Positions 10,466 through 21,141 of a stretch of 64,000 nucleotides of DNA are shown here, piece by piece; the stretch's first letter is position 1; every line of letters begins with the position of its first letter. A program made the translations under genes and the position numbers. Source of the stretch: Mucor racemosus (taxonomy: Eukaryota; Mucoromycota; Mucoromycetes; Mucorales; Mucoraceae). The notes under the pieces are model-generated. The model saw only the letters and a program-made list of their open reading frames with translations. It made no database searches and had not been told where the DNA came from. Location: NCBI GenBank assembly GCA_027405735.1, contig JAPEHQ010000002.1:3608501-3672500 (forward strand), in the 5' to 3' direction.

Positions 10466-10994
10466 TGTCGTATATTTTCAGGATTGATAAATATTACTTA
10501 AAAAAGAATACAATTATAAAAGAATGAGTAATTAATCAGTTCTTCAACTGTATAATAAAAACAAGATATCGTTTATTTAGATGTAAAAGTATGGCCTTTT
10601 ATATTGATTAGACATTGAGATCCTGAGATGTAATTTAAGGCACTATTGAACTATTGGATCTGTTTGATAGTAATCTATGGATTGAAATGGATCAATCATA
10701 ATTTAACCGTTCTTGCAGAGCTTGTGAGTTGTGTTGTTTCAATGCTGCGCTAAATATGCTTGGATGTTGATTTGATAACTACTTGATTGGTTAACTGCTG
10801 GGATGAAATAATGTGGTGTCATAATTGTGGTCCAAGCGTTCTTGGTAATTACTGGATTAAACTTGGTACGCTAGGAGTTTCTTATATCCGATATCAAGAC
10901 TTGCACTTCAATACATGTCGTAGTCAATAGATTGTAAGATGTATTGATACTGTAGAAGGTGATAATGTATGATACTAGTAGGTGGAATACAACA
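10466..10994 (-). repeat. 3' LTR of the Gypsy element
   Basis: It is 529 bp; in element orientation it begins TGTTGTATTCCACC and ends TATACGACA. A TATAAAAG box preceded by AATCAA lies about two thirds in, and an AATAAA signal follows about 20 bp later. It differs from the 5' LTR at one base, and it alone carries T at 10828, so this is its private mutation. Confidence 0.95.
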
Positions 10995-11012
10995 TTGCTC
11001 CCCCCCAGCCTT
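10995..11012 (-). other. Polypurine tract of the Gypsy element
   Basis: On the minus strand GGCTGGGGGGGAGCAA lies directly against the start of the 3' LTR. This is the expected place and composition for the plus-strand primer of reverse transcription. Confidence 0.75.
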
Positions 11013-11339
11013 CTATGAGATAAAACCGGGAAGTGGGTTTTGTAGATCATGTTTCAAATTAATTTAAAGACGCAGATCTTGGGAAAATTAATTCAAAAAT
11101 GAGGATAGGCATAAAGAAAAGAGTTGACATGACCAGGATAGAAAAGAAAAGACCAATTTGAAGTAGATGAGGCACCAGTATAAATGAGAAAACCAGAGAA
11201 GTAAAGTAGTATAAATTTGGTATAAGATGAAAGTGTTGAAGAGCTTGTAGTGATCGATAAAAACCTTTGGAAAAAACCTTGGCAGGAAAAAAAATAAAAA
11301 AAGTAAGGAAAAGATTACTACAACTATTTGCTTGATGAA

Positions 11340-14300
11340 TTAAGCTTGTTGTGGAGACAACGTTTCTTGATTTGTAGCTTTAGAATTAGGCTTCTTGTTG
11401 GGATGTCGACGATTTACAGTAGGTCCTGCGTGCTTTCGACGACGATTCAACTTGCGTTTATTAACTGTATTAGGTAGCGGCGCACCTATAGTTGGATTGA
11501 TTCTTGCCCAATAATCACGAATAGGTTTCTTAGAGTCAAAGTCGGATTCGCGCTGCCATGTATCATCTGACTTCTGGTATCCTACCCAATTTGTGCGATA
11601 GAACATTTCACCAGTGTCTTTGTCGATACGATGGTTAACGATAGCCTGTACTTCATAATGACGATCTTTGAACCCGTGTGTGAGATGGTTATCTGAAGAA
11701 TCTATGACTCGTATATGTTGAGTAGCTACATCTCGAGATAAAAGTTCACCTGTTAAATCTGCTAATACATAGCTGCCATGTCTAGTATAGTTTTTTATTA
11801 GGTATGGTCCTAACCAGCGAGGGCTTAGTTTGGATGTGCGAAGTGGATTTACAATCATAACTTTTGAGTTGATTGGATACTTGTCGTATACAATTTTGTG
11901 AGTGCGTTCAAAAGTAGCATGATCTTTTAATTGTGTTTCCTGGATTCGTTTGTGAATAGCAGGGATAACAATTTCCTTAACGTATTTTAATCGCTTGTCA
12001 ATAATTTCAGTATTTGGATTATTAATATCAATTGCAGGGGCAGGTGAATTCGAATAATCTTTGAAAAGATTTGGTGCACGATTAAACATGACAGAAAAAG
12101 GTTGAGATTTGTGCAGACGAGCATACTGAATGTTCATGGCATATTGAATGACATCTAGATATAGATCCCATGATTCAGGTTCTGCTGCATCGTGCGTTAA
12201 TGATTTGATAATAGCTCGTTTGCTAACACCCATAAATGATTCGACCAGGCTGTTGCCAGTAGGCGTGTATGGTAACGATGTTAGGCGATCAAGACCACTT
12301 AATTCGAGGAATTCTCGTATGAAAGTTCCAACAAATTCATTAGCATTATCACTTGTTATACGAGCAGGCCATCCAAACAAAGAACAGACAGATAGCAAGG
12401 ATCTAGCTACAGTCACTGGGCTCTTGTCAGGTAGTGCTCGCAATATAGTAAATCTGCTAAAATAATCAACAATAACTAAAATGTAATTATTGCCTGAAGT
12501 TGATGTAGTAGCGAAATCTCCTAAATCGACAGCAATGTGATCGAATACATTATCTGGTAATACACTTCGAGGTGGATGATATCCAACACTAAAAATTCCG
12601 TGTGATTGACAAGCATGACAATCTTTTAAAACTCTAGTAATATCATCTCGCATGTGCGTCCAATGTACAGCATAATCATTGTGTAGAATTTTCTCAATAG
12701 CATTAATACCCACATGACCTAACAAATGCACTTTCAGAATGAGTTCGACTCTCTCAGATTCTGGAGGTGTCATATAGTCAGCATATTTCATTGCTCGTGA
12801 AATGAGAATATTATGGTTGTGTGGTAATGTATCAGAATTTTTAATAGACGGACTATTGTTATTCGTTAATGAATTATCGTTGTGATCGTTTGATTTTGAT
12901 GATGAAATAGCATTGTAAGTTGAAGCATCAAAAACGTCAATATCGTTATTCACAGGAGTGTGATAGTTAATATCATGTTTCGTAGGGAATGATGAATACT
13001 TAAAGTTGCTTTTCTTAAAGCGTTTTTTAAACAAGGTGTTGTTTTGCTTTTTAGGTTTGAGTAAAGATGAGTCACGGTTGTTTGTTTGTGTTAAAAGATC
13101 GGTGTCGCCACGTTTGTGGTTTCGTCGTTTTTCTTTTACAAAAATACTCGTGTTGTTGTATAAATTACCCCCCTCCAGTTTATTGTCATCTGGTGTATCA
13201 GTTGGAAATAAACGACTGAGAGCATCTGGTAAAATGTTACGCGATCCTGGAATATGAATGATGTCATAAGTATAATGAAAGAAGATAACTTCATACCATG
13301 TTAATAACATCATATTAGGAGTCGATTGAGTTTGCAACCAAACAAGACTACGGTGATCTGTATGTAAGATAAAAGGTATACCAAAAAGCCATTTGTGAAA
13401 CTTTGTGAACATGTAGACAATAGCTAACAGTTCGCGTTTAGTTGTGGAATAAGCCATTTCAGATTTGGATAATTTGCGACTAGCCATTGTGATATAGTGT
13501 ACTGTGTTGTCTTTGATTTGATAGATAATACCACCAACAGCAGTAGCAGAAGCGTCTGTAGCAACATTTACTTTGTATCGAAAATCAATGGGGCTGAGTG
13601 CAGTTGAGGAAGCGAGAGCTTTTTGGAGATTGTAAAATGCAGTTGTATGAGTGTCATTCCAAATACTAGCAAGGCTTTTATGATTACGCAATTCATCCAA
13701 AGGAGCAGCAAGTGTACCGTAACCTGGAATAGCACTACGAAAATAGTTGGTAAATCCAAGATAACGCATGATATCTTTGTCAGTTTTGGGAAGCGGCCAT
13801 GTATGAAAGTTTGTCAATTTACGGGAATCAGGTACCAAGCGATTATGGATAATGCTCCAACCAAGGACATGTACACTGCGTTGAGCAAAGACAATTTTGT
13901 CCGGGTTAATTTGGAGATTTGCGTTAGTCAAACGTCGAATCACTTCTGCAAGTAATTGCGTATGTTCTTCAAGTGAATCGTTAAAACTTAGCACACCAAT
14001 ATCGTCGACATAGAGACAAACATGTTCTCGCATGTCGGAGAATAAATTTGAAAGACAGCGTGACGTTAAATTGCCAATAAAGGAAATCCCGAAACAAACT
14101 TTGCGCCACATATATTGCTGATTGGTAAATGGACACGAGAAACTCAACTTAAATCGAAAGTGTCTGTCCACTAAAAAACTAGTGAAAAAACTCTTTACGT
14201 CGATGGAACTTATTATCTTTGCAGCACTGAAGCGTTGATGAATGTCATCGATGCGTGGCATTTGATATTTATCCGTACTGACGAGGATTTGGTTGAATAA

Positions 14301-16937
14301 ACGAACATCAGCGACAATTCGAGGTTTATCGAAAGAATATACACCAGCAGAATTCTTTTTAGCGACGACTAAAAGTGGGTGATTCCATCCAGTATGACTA
14401 GGACTTCGTTCAATCACACCATCCTTCTGCCATTGATCAAGTTGTGCTAGTACTGCTTCTTTGTAGACGATTGGTACCGGATATGGAGCACGATAAGCAA
14501 TTTTGTTAGGTATCGTTTCCAATTGGACAATAGCGCCTGGGAGGTTACAGTAAGTAGAAGCAAGATCAATGTTAGCATTTTCTTTCAATAAAGGTTCAAT
14601 TTGTGCGTAAGCGAGATTTCGTTCAGTTGGGGATCCATAAGGATCGTTGTTGGGTTCAACATCGGGATCAATGGGTGAAGGAAGTTCAGGACCAGTGTAT
14701 TCAAACCATGATGATGTGAGACCTGTAATGCCAATATTCAATTGAGACATGATGTCTAGTCCAAGAAGTATTGGGCAATCGTTTGAGTCAGTGTAAAAGT
14801 CAAATATTTCAAATTTATGTTTAAAATTTCGTTTATTATAAAAGATATTTAAGTAACATGAGCCTATTCTAGGTTTAGTTGTCGAAGTGTGTCCTAATTG
14901 AATATGCCCATCAGTGGATAGATCGATATGGATACCCAAAGATTTAGCAAATTGAGGAGCGCAAATAGAGAATGTACAACCAGTATCTAGTACACCATAC
15001 ACTTTGTAGGATTCTACGATTAAAGGTACGAGGAGTGAGTTAGATTTGTTAATAGGTAAATTTGAGAATTCGTTTAACTTACATTTGTGTGCTTCGGTTG
15101 CAACAACGACATCGACATCCATAGCATCGTCAGAAGCAGATGTAGATTGGGTTGTAGTAGCAGACGCAGGGTTAGCAGCAGTAGTAGTAGTAGTGTCACT
15201 AGTTGCACTAGGGGCAACTGTATTAGTAACAGTAGATGAAGGAGTACCAGGAGTACTAGGAGCAGCATCAGTACCAGAGGTACCTTTGGCACCATCCAAA
15301 GCTTTGGATGACAATGTAGCAATGTAAGCAGCGTAGGCGTTACAGTCGCTAGTGTTGTGTGATTTACGCTTGTGGTAAACGCAAAACTTTGAACTCTTGG
15401 TACCAGTAACTTTGGCAGGAGACGAGGCACTAGTAGCAGCAGAAGCAGGTGTAACAGTGGATGTTTTATCCTGTTCAACTGTGGCAGGTTCAGAATCACT
15501 GATACGCATCATTCCGAAACGACGTTCAGGAGTCTTGGGAGATTCACCAGTACGAGTTGCAGTATTACATACGTGACCATATACGTAATTTGGAGCACCA
15601 CAATTACGACAGGATGGTCTAGTTGTCTTGAATGGGCGACCAGTAGTTTGAGGAGAGGAAGATGGAGTACTAGTGGAAGCAGCAGGCACTTGTTCAGCGA
15701 GCTTGGCAGCGTAAGCTTGACACTCAGAGGTATTATGGCCTTTGCTTTTGTGATAATCACAAAATCTACCAGAGATACCAGCACTTTTCTTCATGTTAGG
15801 CTTGCTGATCTTGGATGCAGCTGCACCTTGAATTGGGATGGATGAATGAGAGTTGTCAACAGCAGAAGTAAAGGCCCATTTTGAGGCTTTGGTACCCTTT
15901 TCATGCTTAACTACTTCTTTACGGCTCATAGCGGCAGCCGCTTCAGAAGGAGTCATAGACGCCAACAAATCTCTTGCAGTGCGAATAATGAAATCGACAC
16001 TGACATCACCATGAGCTTCTTTGCTTTGGCGAACGATATTAACTTGACTGCGCAGAGGTTGAGGCAAAGCTAACATAAATCGAGACACCAGCAAAAAAGG
16101 AGGAGGCACTTGATCAAAAGCACGACGACGAAGATCATTGAACCTGTCAACAAATGAATCGAGAGTTTCCTCGGGATTCAATGAGATGTCAACAAGATCT
16201 GACGTACACTTTTGACGATCGTCAAGAACACTTAAGCCATATCTAGCCTTGAATGAAGCCTTGAATTCGGCCCATGTAGGTTGTTTAGAATTGGCTACGA
16301 ATGATTGGTACCATGTTCTTTGAGTAGGACTCAGCATAGGAGGAACAAGGCGGCCAAATTCGGCATCAAAGTCAAGATTATAAGCGAACATTACATCTTG
16401 GAACTTTGTCAAGCAAGCGTCGACGTCGACAAAGATAGTGTTTCTTTCATCGAATACAGAGCCTTCCCATTGGAAATGAGGCAAGTTGTTAGGGCAAACA
16501 ACTTTTGATGCAGGAACAGATCTGGGACTCGTAGATTGTACGTTACTGGTGGCATTGGATGCACGCAGATGATTGAGTAAATCAATACTAGTACGAATCG
16601 TAGTCGAGAGATCTTGGAGTTCACGAACAGCAATCTGACGAGCTTCACCATGAAGGGATGATACCTTAGCGGAGGCAAGGGTAGCATCAATGGTTAATTG
16701 ATTGATAGTTCGATGAAGTTGCAGTAATTGACCAGGGTTGGAAATACTGGCAACTGAAGACATCGTATCAGAATCAACGTCCATGTCAGATGCACCAATG
16801 TCTGATTGGGAATTGACCCCAGTAGCGCAGGTATCACTTTCAGTAGCAGGAGGAGCAGAGGAATTGAGAGAATCATTTGGGATAGTAACCAAAGGAGATT
16901 CGGAGAGAGCAGGAGTAGATTGTTGTTGATGGACCAT
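11340..16937 (-). CDS. Chromovirus Gag-Pol polyprotein (single 1865-aa frame)
   Basis: Gag: a capsid-like segment at about residues 200-330. Three zinc-knuckle-like motifs follow: CDYHKSKGHNTSEC near 390-404, CRNCGAPNYVYGHVC near 442-456 and CVYHKRKSHNTSDC near 518-532. Protease: active site LDTGCTF near 649. Reverse transcriptase: YVDD near 975, with GVIERSPSHTGWNHPLLVV upstream. RNase H: ATDAS near 1126 and LHTDHRSL. Integrase: an HHCC finger (HLLGHVG, then CHACQSHG) and DDE residues in AVDLGDF, TSDNANEF and NSLVESF (about 1470, 1531, 1566). Then a GPY/F motif (SPRWLGPYLI) and a chromodomain near 1762-1812 (VQAIVNHRIDKDTGEMFYR, WVGYQKSDDTW). No frameshift or stop separates gag from pol. The chromodomain is expected to guide integration to modified chromatin. 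Confidence 0.97.
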   Translation of the reverse strand: MVHQQQSTPALSESPLVTIPNDSLNSSAPPATESDTCATGVNSQSDIGASDMDVDSDTMSSVASISNPGQLLQLHRTINQLTIDATLASAKVSSLHGEARQIAVRELQDLSTTIRTSIDLLNHLRASNATSNVQSTSPRSVPASKVVCPNNLPHFQWEGSVFDERNTIFVDVDACLTKFQDVMFAYNLDFDAEFGRLVPPMLSPTQRTWYQSFVANSKQPTWAEFKASFKARYGLSVLDDRQKCTSDLVDISLNPEETLDSFVDRFNDLRRRAFDQVPPPFLLVSRFMLALPQPLRSQVNIVRQSKEAHGDVSVDFIIRTARDLLASMTPSEAAAAMSRKEVVKHEKGTKASKWAFTSAVDNSHSSIPIQGAAASKISKPNMKKSAGISGRFCDYHKSKGHNTSECQAYAAKLAEQVPAASTSTPSSSPQTTGRPFKTTRPSCRNCGAPNYVYGHVCNTATRTGESPKTPERRFGMMRISDSEPATVEQDKTSTVTPASAATSASSPAKVTGTKSSKFCVYHKRKSHNTSDCNAYAAYIATLSSKALDGAKGTSGTDAAPSTPGTPSSTVTNTVAPSATSDTTTTTAANPASATTTQSTSASDDAMDVDVVVATEAHKCKLNEFSNLPINKSNSLLVPLIVESYKVYGVLDTGCTFSICAPQFAKSLGIHIDLSTDGHIQLGHTSTTKPRIGSCYLNIFYNKRNFKHKFEIFDFYTDSNDCPILLGLDIMSQLNIGITGLTSSWFEYTGPELPSPIDPDVEPNNDPYGSPTERNLAYAQIEPLLKENANIDLASTYCNLPGAIVQLETIPNKIAYRAPYPVPIVYKEAVLAQLDQWQKDGVIERSPSHTGWNHPLLVVAKKNSAGVYSFDKPRIVADVRLFNQILVSTDKYQMPRIDDIHQRFSAAKIISSIDVKSFFTSFLVDRHFRFKLSFSCPFTNQQYMWRKVCFGISFIGNLTSRCLSNLFSDMREHVCLYVDDIGVLSFNDSLEEHTQLLAEVIRRLTNANLQINPDKIVFAQRSVHVLGWSIIHNRLVPDSRKLTNFHTWPLPKTDKDIMRYLGFTNYFRSAIPGYGTLAAPLDELRNHKSLASIWNDTHTTAFYNLQKALASSTALSPIDFRYKVNVATDASATAVGGIIYQIKDNTVHYITMASRKLSKSEMAYSTTKRELLAIVYMFTKFHKWLFGIPFILHTDHRSLVWLQTQSTPNMMLLTWYEVIFFHYTYDIIHIPGSRNILPDALSRLFPTDTPDDNKLEGGNLYNNTSIFVKEKRRNHKRGDTDLLTQTNNRDSSLLKPKKQNNTLFKKRFKKSNFKYSSFPTKHDINYHTPVNNDIDVFDASTYNAISSSKSNDHNDNSLTNNNSPSIKNSDTLPHNHNILISRAMKYADYMTPPESERVELILKVHLLGHVGINAIEKILHNDYAVHWTHMRDDITRVLKDCHACQSHGIFSVGYHPPRSVLPDNVFDHIAVDLGDFATTSTSGNNYILVIVDYFSRFTILRALPDKSPVTVARSLLSVCSLFGWPARITSDNANEFVGTFIREFLELSGLDRLTSLPYTPTGNSLVESFMGVSKRAIIKSLTHDAAEPESWDLYLDVIQYAMNIQYARLHKSQPFSVMFNRAPNLFKDYSNSPAPAIDINNPNTEIIDKRLKYVKEIVIPAIHKRIQETQLKDHATFERTHKIVYDKYPINSKVMIVNPLRTSKLSPRWLGPYLIKNYTRHGSYVLADLTGELLSRDVATQHIRVIDSSDNHLTHGFKDRHYEVQAIVNHRIDKDTGEMFYRTNWVGYQKSDDTWQRESDFDSKKPIRDYWARINPTIGAPLPNTVNKRKLNRRRKHAGPTVNRRHPNKKPNSKATNQETLSPQQA

Positions 16938-16984
16938 ATTGATAAACGATAGCGAGGACAGGAATTAAATTTGATTAAAAAAAA

Positions 16985-17513
16985 TGTCGTATATTTTCAG
17001 GATTGATAAATATTACTTAAAAAAGAATACAATTATAAAAGAATGAGTAATTAATCAGTTCTTCAACTGTATAATAAAAACAAGATATCGTTTATTTAGA
17101 TGTAAAAGTATGGCCTTTTATATTGATTAGACATTGAGATCCTGAGATGTAATTTAAGGCACTATTGAACTATTGGATCTGTTTGATAGTAATCTATGGA
17201 TTGAAATGGATCAATCATAATTTAACCGTTCTTGCAGAGCTTGTGAGTTGTGTTGTTTCAATGCTGCGCTAAATATGCTTGGATGTTGATTTGATAACTA
17301 CTTGATTGGTTAACTGCTGGGATGAAATAATGTGGTGTCATAATTGAGGTCCAAGCGTTCTTGGTAATTACTGGATTAAACTTGGTACGCTAGGAGTTTC
17401 TTATATCCGATATCAAGACTTGCACTTCAATACATGTCGTAGTCAATAGATTGTAAGATGTATTGATACTGTAGAAGGTGATAATGTATGATACTAGTAG
17501 GTGGAATACAACA
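16985..17513 (-). repeat. 5' LTR of the Gypsy element
   Basis: It is 529 bp with the same TATA box and polyadenylation signal as the other LTR. As far as I can read, it is identical to the solo LTR at 51358-51886. It drives the minus-strand Gag-Pol frame, whose ATG lies 48 bp downstream. Confidence 0.95.
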
Positions 17514-17518
17514 TTATC

Positions 17519-17742
17519 CGCGAATATCTCTACATATTATACAGATAGATTCTAATAATAACTTCCAACTTTATATGAGATTTGGTACACATCTTTGGCA
17601 CAATAATCACAAAGAAAAACTTCCACAACCTAATGTGTATCGAGAAAATTATGCCCAAAATGCACCTATAGCTTATTGCGCACTTTTATTGAAGAACATA
17701 TCTGAAAATACGATGCTATATGATCTCTATGATGAATACTGA
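17519..17742 (+). pseudogene. Right part of the reading frame split by the Gypsy insertion
   Basis: The frame continues from 10465 after removal of the element: PRISLHIIQIDSNNNFQLYM, THLWHNNHKEKLPQPNVY and LLKNISENTMLYDLYDEY, with a stop at 17740-17742. An ATG at 17488 lies inside the LTR and is not the native start. About 98 codons are open across the restored junction, which is unlikely by chance in DNA this AT-rich. The family is not recognised. Confidence 0.45.
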
Positions 17743-17829
17743 TCCAAGTAAGCTGCTACTCTAAATGGACATAGGTATGAATAGATACTACAAGTATTTT
17801 AGATATCAGACATCAGCTTCCATGGACCA

Positions 17830-18960
17830 TTATTGTGCATACGGTAAGTTTGAAAAACAAATTGCTTACCCGCCATTTGCACCTATTAAGTTCAGTAAGC
17901 TCACCATTTCTCGCCGAAAGTGCATCTAAATGACCTCCCGTTACGATGGTAGGTGCTTCTAGCGTTGGTCTATAGAATTGCAAAAGGTTCAGCCGTTGAG
18001 CCTCTTTGAGTTGCTGTAAAAATGGGAAAATGAAAACTCGCACTTATTAAGAAGGTTATTTTGTATAATAATAATGGATTGTTTTAGATATTCTTTAAAC
18101 TTTTTATAAAATCAAATAATGGTTCAAAATTAAATTTTAAATTTGCACTTACTGTGCTGTATATATACGCATAATAGATTTTGATTTCATTAGCCAACAG
18201 TTGTTTTTAAAGGATTTTAATAAGCATTTTTTAAAAAAAAGAGTCTTTTCTTCTGCTTGAAAGGAATTTAATAACAGAAAAAATGCATGAAGTCAATGAA
18301 TACCGATCCAAATGGGCTGCAGATCTCAAAATATATACTACATCTGTAACAGTATCCAGAGATATAATTTTAGCATCTCATTAATTTTCTGGTTAAATTG
18401 TAGGAATCAATTGCCCACTTTTTCCTAGTTAGTTGTATTGTTCAGCAGACCATTTAAAACTAGAAATAACGCTAAATCAGCCAAAATCGGCATATTATGG
18501 CAATGTTAACTACCGAGATTATAAAATAAACGTTATTTCTATGCATAAACAAAGCTGTAGTGTTATGTGTTCTACATCTATTTTTTTTAAAACGTTTTAG
18601 ACTAATATTAATTAAATAATTGCAAATAGCAAAGAATTACTAGAAAAAATACCAGAAAATCGTTCCTTGAATGAGTTGCTTTATTAAATAGTCAGCAGTT
18701 AATATGCTTTACGAAAACTATAAGAATTAGACAAGAGTAAAAGGTCAGGTTTTATTCAATGTAGAGAATGAAATTATATATAGAGGAGATTATCAGATGA
18801 TACAACAGTTATTAATAGCACAACATTAACAATATCCTGATAATACGACTATATACAACAGCGCTATTTCTAGATTCTGATATAACATAATAATCAAATG
18901 GATAGTAAATGGCAGCATTGTCTATTACTGGATATATATTTCTTAAAATTCCAAAGAATA
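17830..18960 (+). repeat. Dispersed repeat R4, copy a, with a conserved TGGHLD peptide fragment
   Basis: It shares similarity with 40780-41440 (same orientation) over the words ATTAGCCAACAG, TCTGCTTGAAA and TGCCCACTTTTT, and with 36259-36460 inverted over the left part. The minus strand at 18043-17813 reads LNLLQFYRPTLEAPTIVTGG then HLDALSARNGELTELNRCKW. The other copies keep recognisable versions of TGG/AHLD, so the repeat probably derives from a protein-coding element. The solo LTR at 18705-18887 has inserted in this copy. Confidence 0.6.
18705..18887 (-). mobile_element. Solo LTR of a ~180-bp family, copy 1
   Basis: It reads, on the minus strand, TGTTATATCAGAATCTAG to GTAAAGCA, and includes the TCATTCTCTACATTGAATAAA polyadenylation region. 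It is flanked by a perfect TAATA duplication (18700-18704 and 18888-18892). Two sister copies lie at 37273 and 40483. No internal region is present, so it is a product of LTR-LTR recombination. Confidence 0.8.
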
Positions 18961-21141
18961 TGAATTTTTGATGAAATTAATAATAAAACAAGGTTTTATG
19001 ATAGATTATTGACTTAAATGCAGGCCCCAGTAGCAAAAGTTTATATTTGGTTTGCTATCCAATATTAAAAACATCCTTGCCTGAACATTTTCCAAACCAT
19101 TATGGGTAAAATGAATACAAAAAATGCATCATACCGCCGATAAATATACTTTATTTGGCCGTATGTTTATGTGTCTGCATGACTCCAAGCTTATCAATTG
19201 ATCATATACACTTTATGCAAGTATTTTTCACATTTACATATTTATGTTTTTTTTTGACATATTCTACACACTAAATTCGAAGAATTTTTACTCAGTATTC
19301 AGATAACAGTTTTGTGAACTTTGAATTATATTGATTTAGGAATTATAATAAATCAAGAATTTTTTTTTATTCTCACTTTCGTATGTGTTTCTTTGTAAAA
19401 TCAACATCTTATAATAAATAGTGTCAGCTGTAGCTCTTAAATACGAATAATTTGAAGAATTGTTTCGAGCAATCAGCTGAAACAAAAACTACAAATAGCT
19501 ATTTGAATAAAAGGTAAAGCTTATAAACTATACATACGTATTTGTTTCTATATAGTAGCTATAAAATTAGATGAATTAAGCGTTAGTTTAAACTAATACA
19601 TTGGTCTATGCATATGTATTTTCAAATTGAAACATAATGTATCTATTATTATTGCAACACACAGCTTTACTTGTGATTGTCACAGGCTTTTTTCAAATAC
19701 ATAGACAGAATATAATTTACTAAGATTCGAGTACTGTGAATACTTTATTGCGTATGGGCTAGATGAGGGCTCTCCATTATATTCTGTCTTACGATGTTTT
19801 CAATAAAGTAAATTTGAATGCGGTGTACATACAACCTTTGTAACCAGATATGTGTATAAACTGACGCATGCCATGCATTGATTCACACAGAAATGGTTGC
19901 ACGACACACCAAAAAAAAAAAAAAAAAAAAAAATAGGATCTCACATCTTTTAACTCTACAAGGTCGATAAAAATCAGTTTTATAGCATCTCATTTACATT
20001 CTGATAGGTGCTGTTCGTTATCTTCATATAAATATGCATCAACAAGCATTGTATATACTTGTATAATCCAATATTGCGACAAAAGCCAACGCATTTTATT
20101 TTACTGTCGCTAACCTCAGCTTAAGTTACATACTGGTAAATCATCAATTTACTAATGACAAAGGTTACAAAAATCGACCATTTCAGACGTTTTCTTATTT
20201 GTATATATGCCTGTACCCCGAGCATCCGAGAAGACAGTGTTTATTCGTATCTTTAATCGTATGATCCAAGTCTTTTTCTCAAACTGCCTAATTGTACAGA
20301 TAATTCAGTAATAATGTAGATGCTTATCAGAGCAAATATTTGTTGTTCCAAACTTGTTGGGAGGGCGATGAGATTGAAAACGAGAAATAGAGTTTTTTAC
20401 ACAAAACGGGGTTCGTTTCCATAAAAAACTAGCAGCTCCTTGATATGAAATGCAATTAAAAAATACAAGATTATTTCAATTAAAGTGGCCGAATTCATCG
20501 AATTCCTCTCATTTTAGACCAGAAATTTCAACATATTCAAGCGGCTAAAGAACGTCGTTAAGTCTGAAAGTTGTTTATTTGGTCTGCAAGCGATGATTTA
20601 CTATATGCAGGTATTCCATAGGCTTAATTGCATGAATACGATATAACAATGAAATGTGATTACATGGTCATATGCATGTAATATTCTCAGAGTGTATCAT
20701 TCTATTTGATACAATAGCATTACATACGATTAGTGAATGGGTTAATAAATGTTGTCATTTACAAAATGAAACAATTGTAATTGATTTTAAATATAGATTT
20801 TTACATGTGGTACCATTTTATGATTTTGTGTGAGTATAGAAATGGAGTACACTTTCCACTGTAACACGTAATATTAAGTGTAACATAATCACTAAATGTG
20901 TACTCAACCCCCCTCCCCTACTACTCCCCTTCCCGAGAATTTTGAATAATTTTTTCTCCTTATAACATATCAAAAGAGCTAAACTAACATGCTGACTGTA
21001 TGTGGATTATTTTTTATTATTAAAATTAAGAATAATGATTTCTAGTAGATGTGTTATTTAGAGAGATATAGGTTCGACTTTTACAATGGATTATTAATAA
21101 ATGAAAGAAGAAAAAAAGAATATGTTATAAAATGTATTGAT
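18961..21141. other. Gene-free AT-rich stretch
   Basis: This is about 2.2 kb without supported coding sequence or recognised repeat. It includes a run of 23 A at 19911-19933. A small C-rich patch (CCCCCCTCCCC) lies near 20908. Confidence 0.5.

Larger units (their letters stand above)
10466..17513 (-). mobile_element. Full-length Ty3/Gypsy chromovirus LTR retrotransposon
   Basis: The element is 7048 bp and flanked by a TTATC direct duplication (10461-10465 and 17514-17518). Both LTRs are 529 bp, begin and end in the canonical TG/CA form and differ at one position (T at 10828, A at 17347). One intact minus-strand Gag-Pol frame of 1865 codons fills the interior, in the order Gag, protease, RT, RNase H, integrase, chromodomain. 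This order and the C-terminal chromodomain define a chromovirus. A polypurine tract abuts the 3' LTR, but no tRNA-type primer site abuts the 5' LTR. Intact coding capacity with near-identical LTRs implies a recent insertion. Confidence 0.97.

Noticed and set aside
19911..19933. Poly-A run as the tail of a retroposed sequence
   Set aside because: No polyadenylation signal or target duplication could be found around it, unlike the insertion at 49732.
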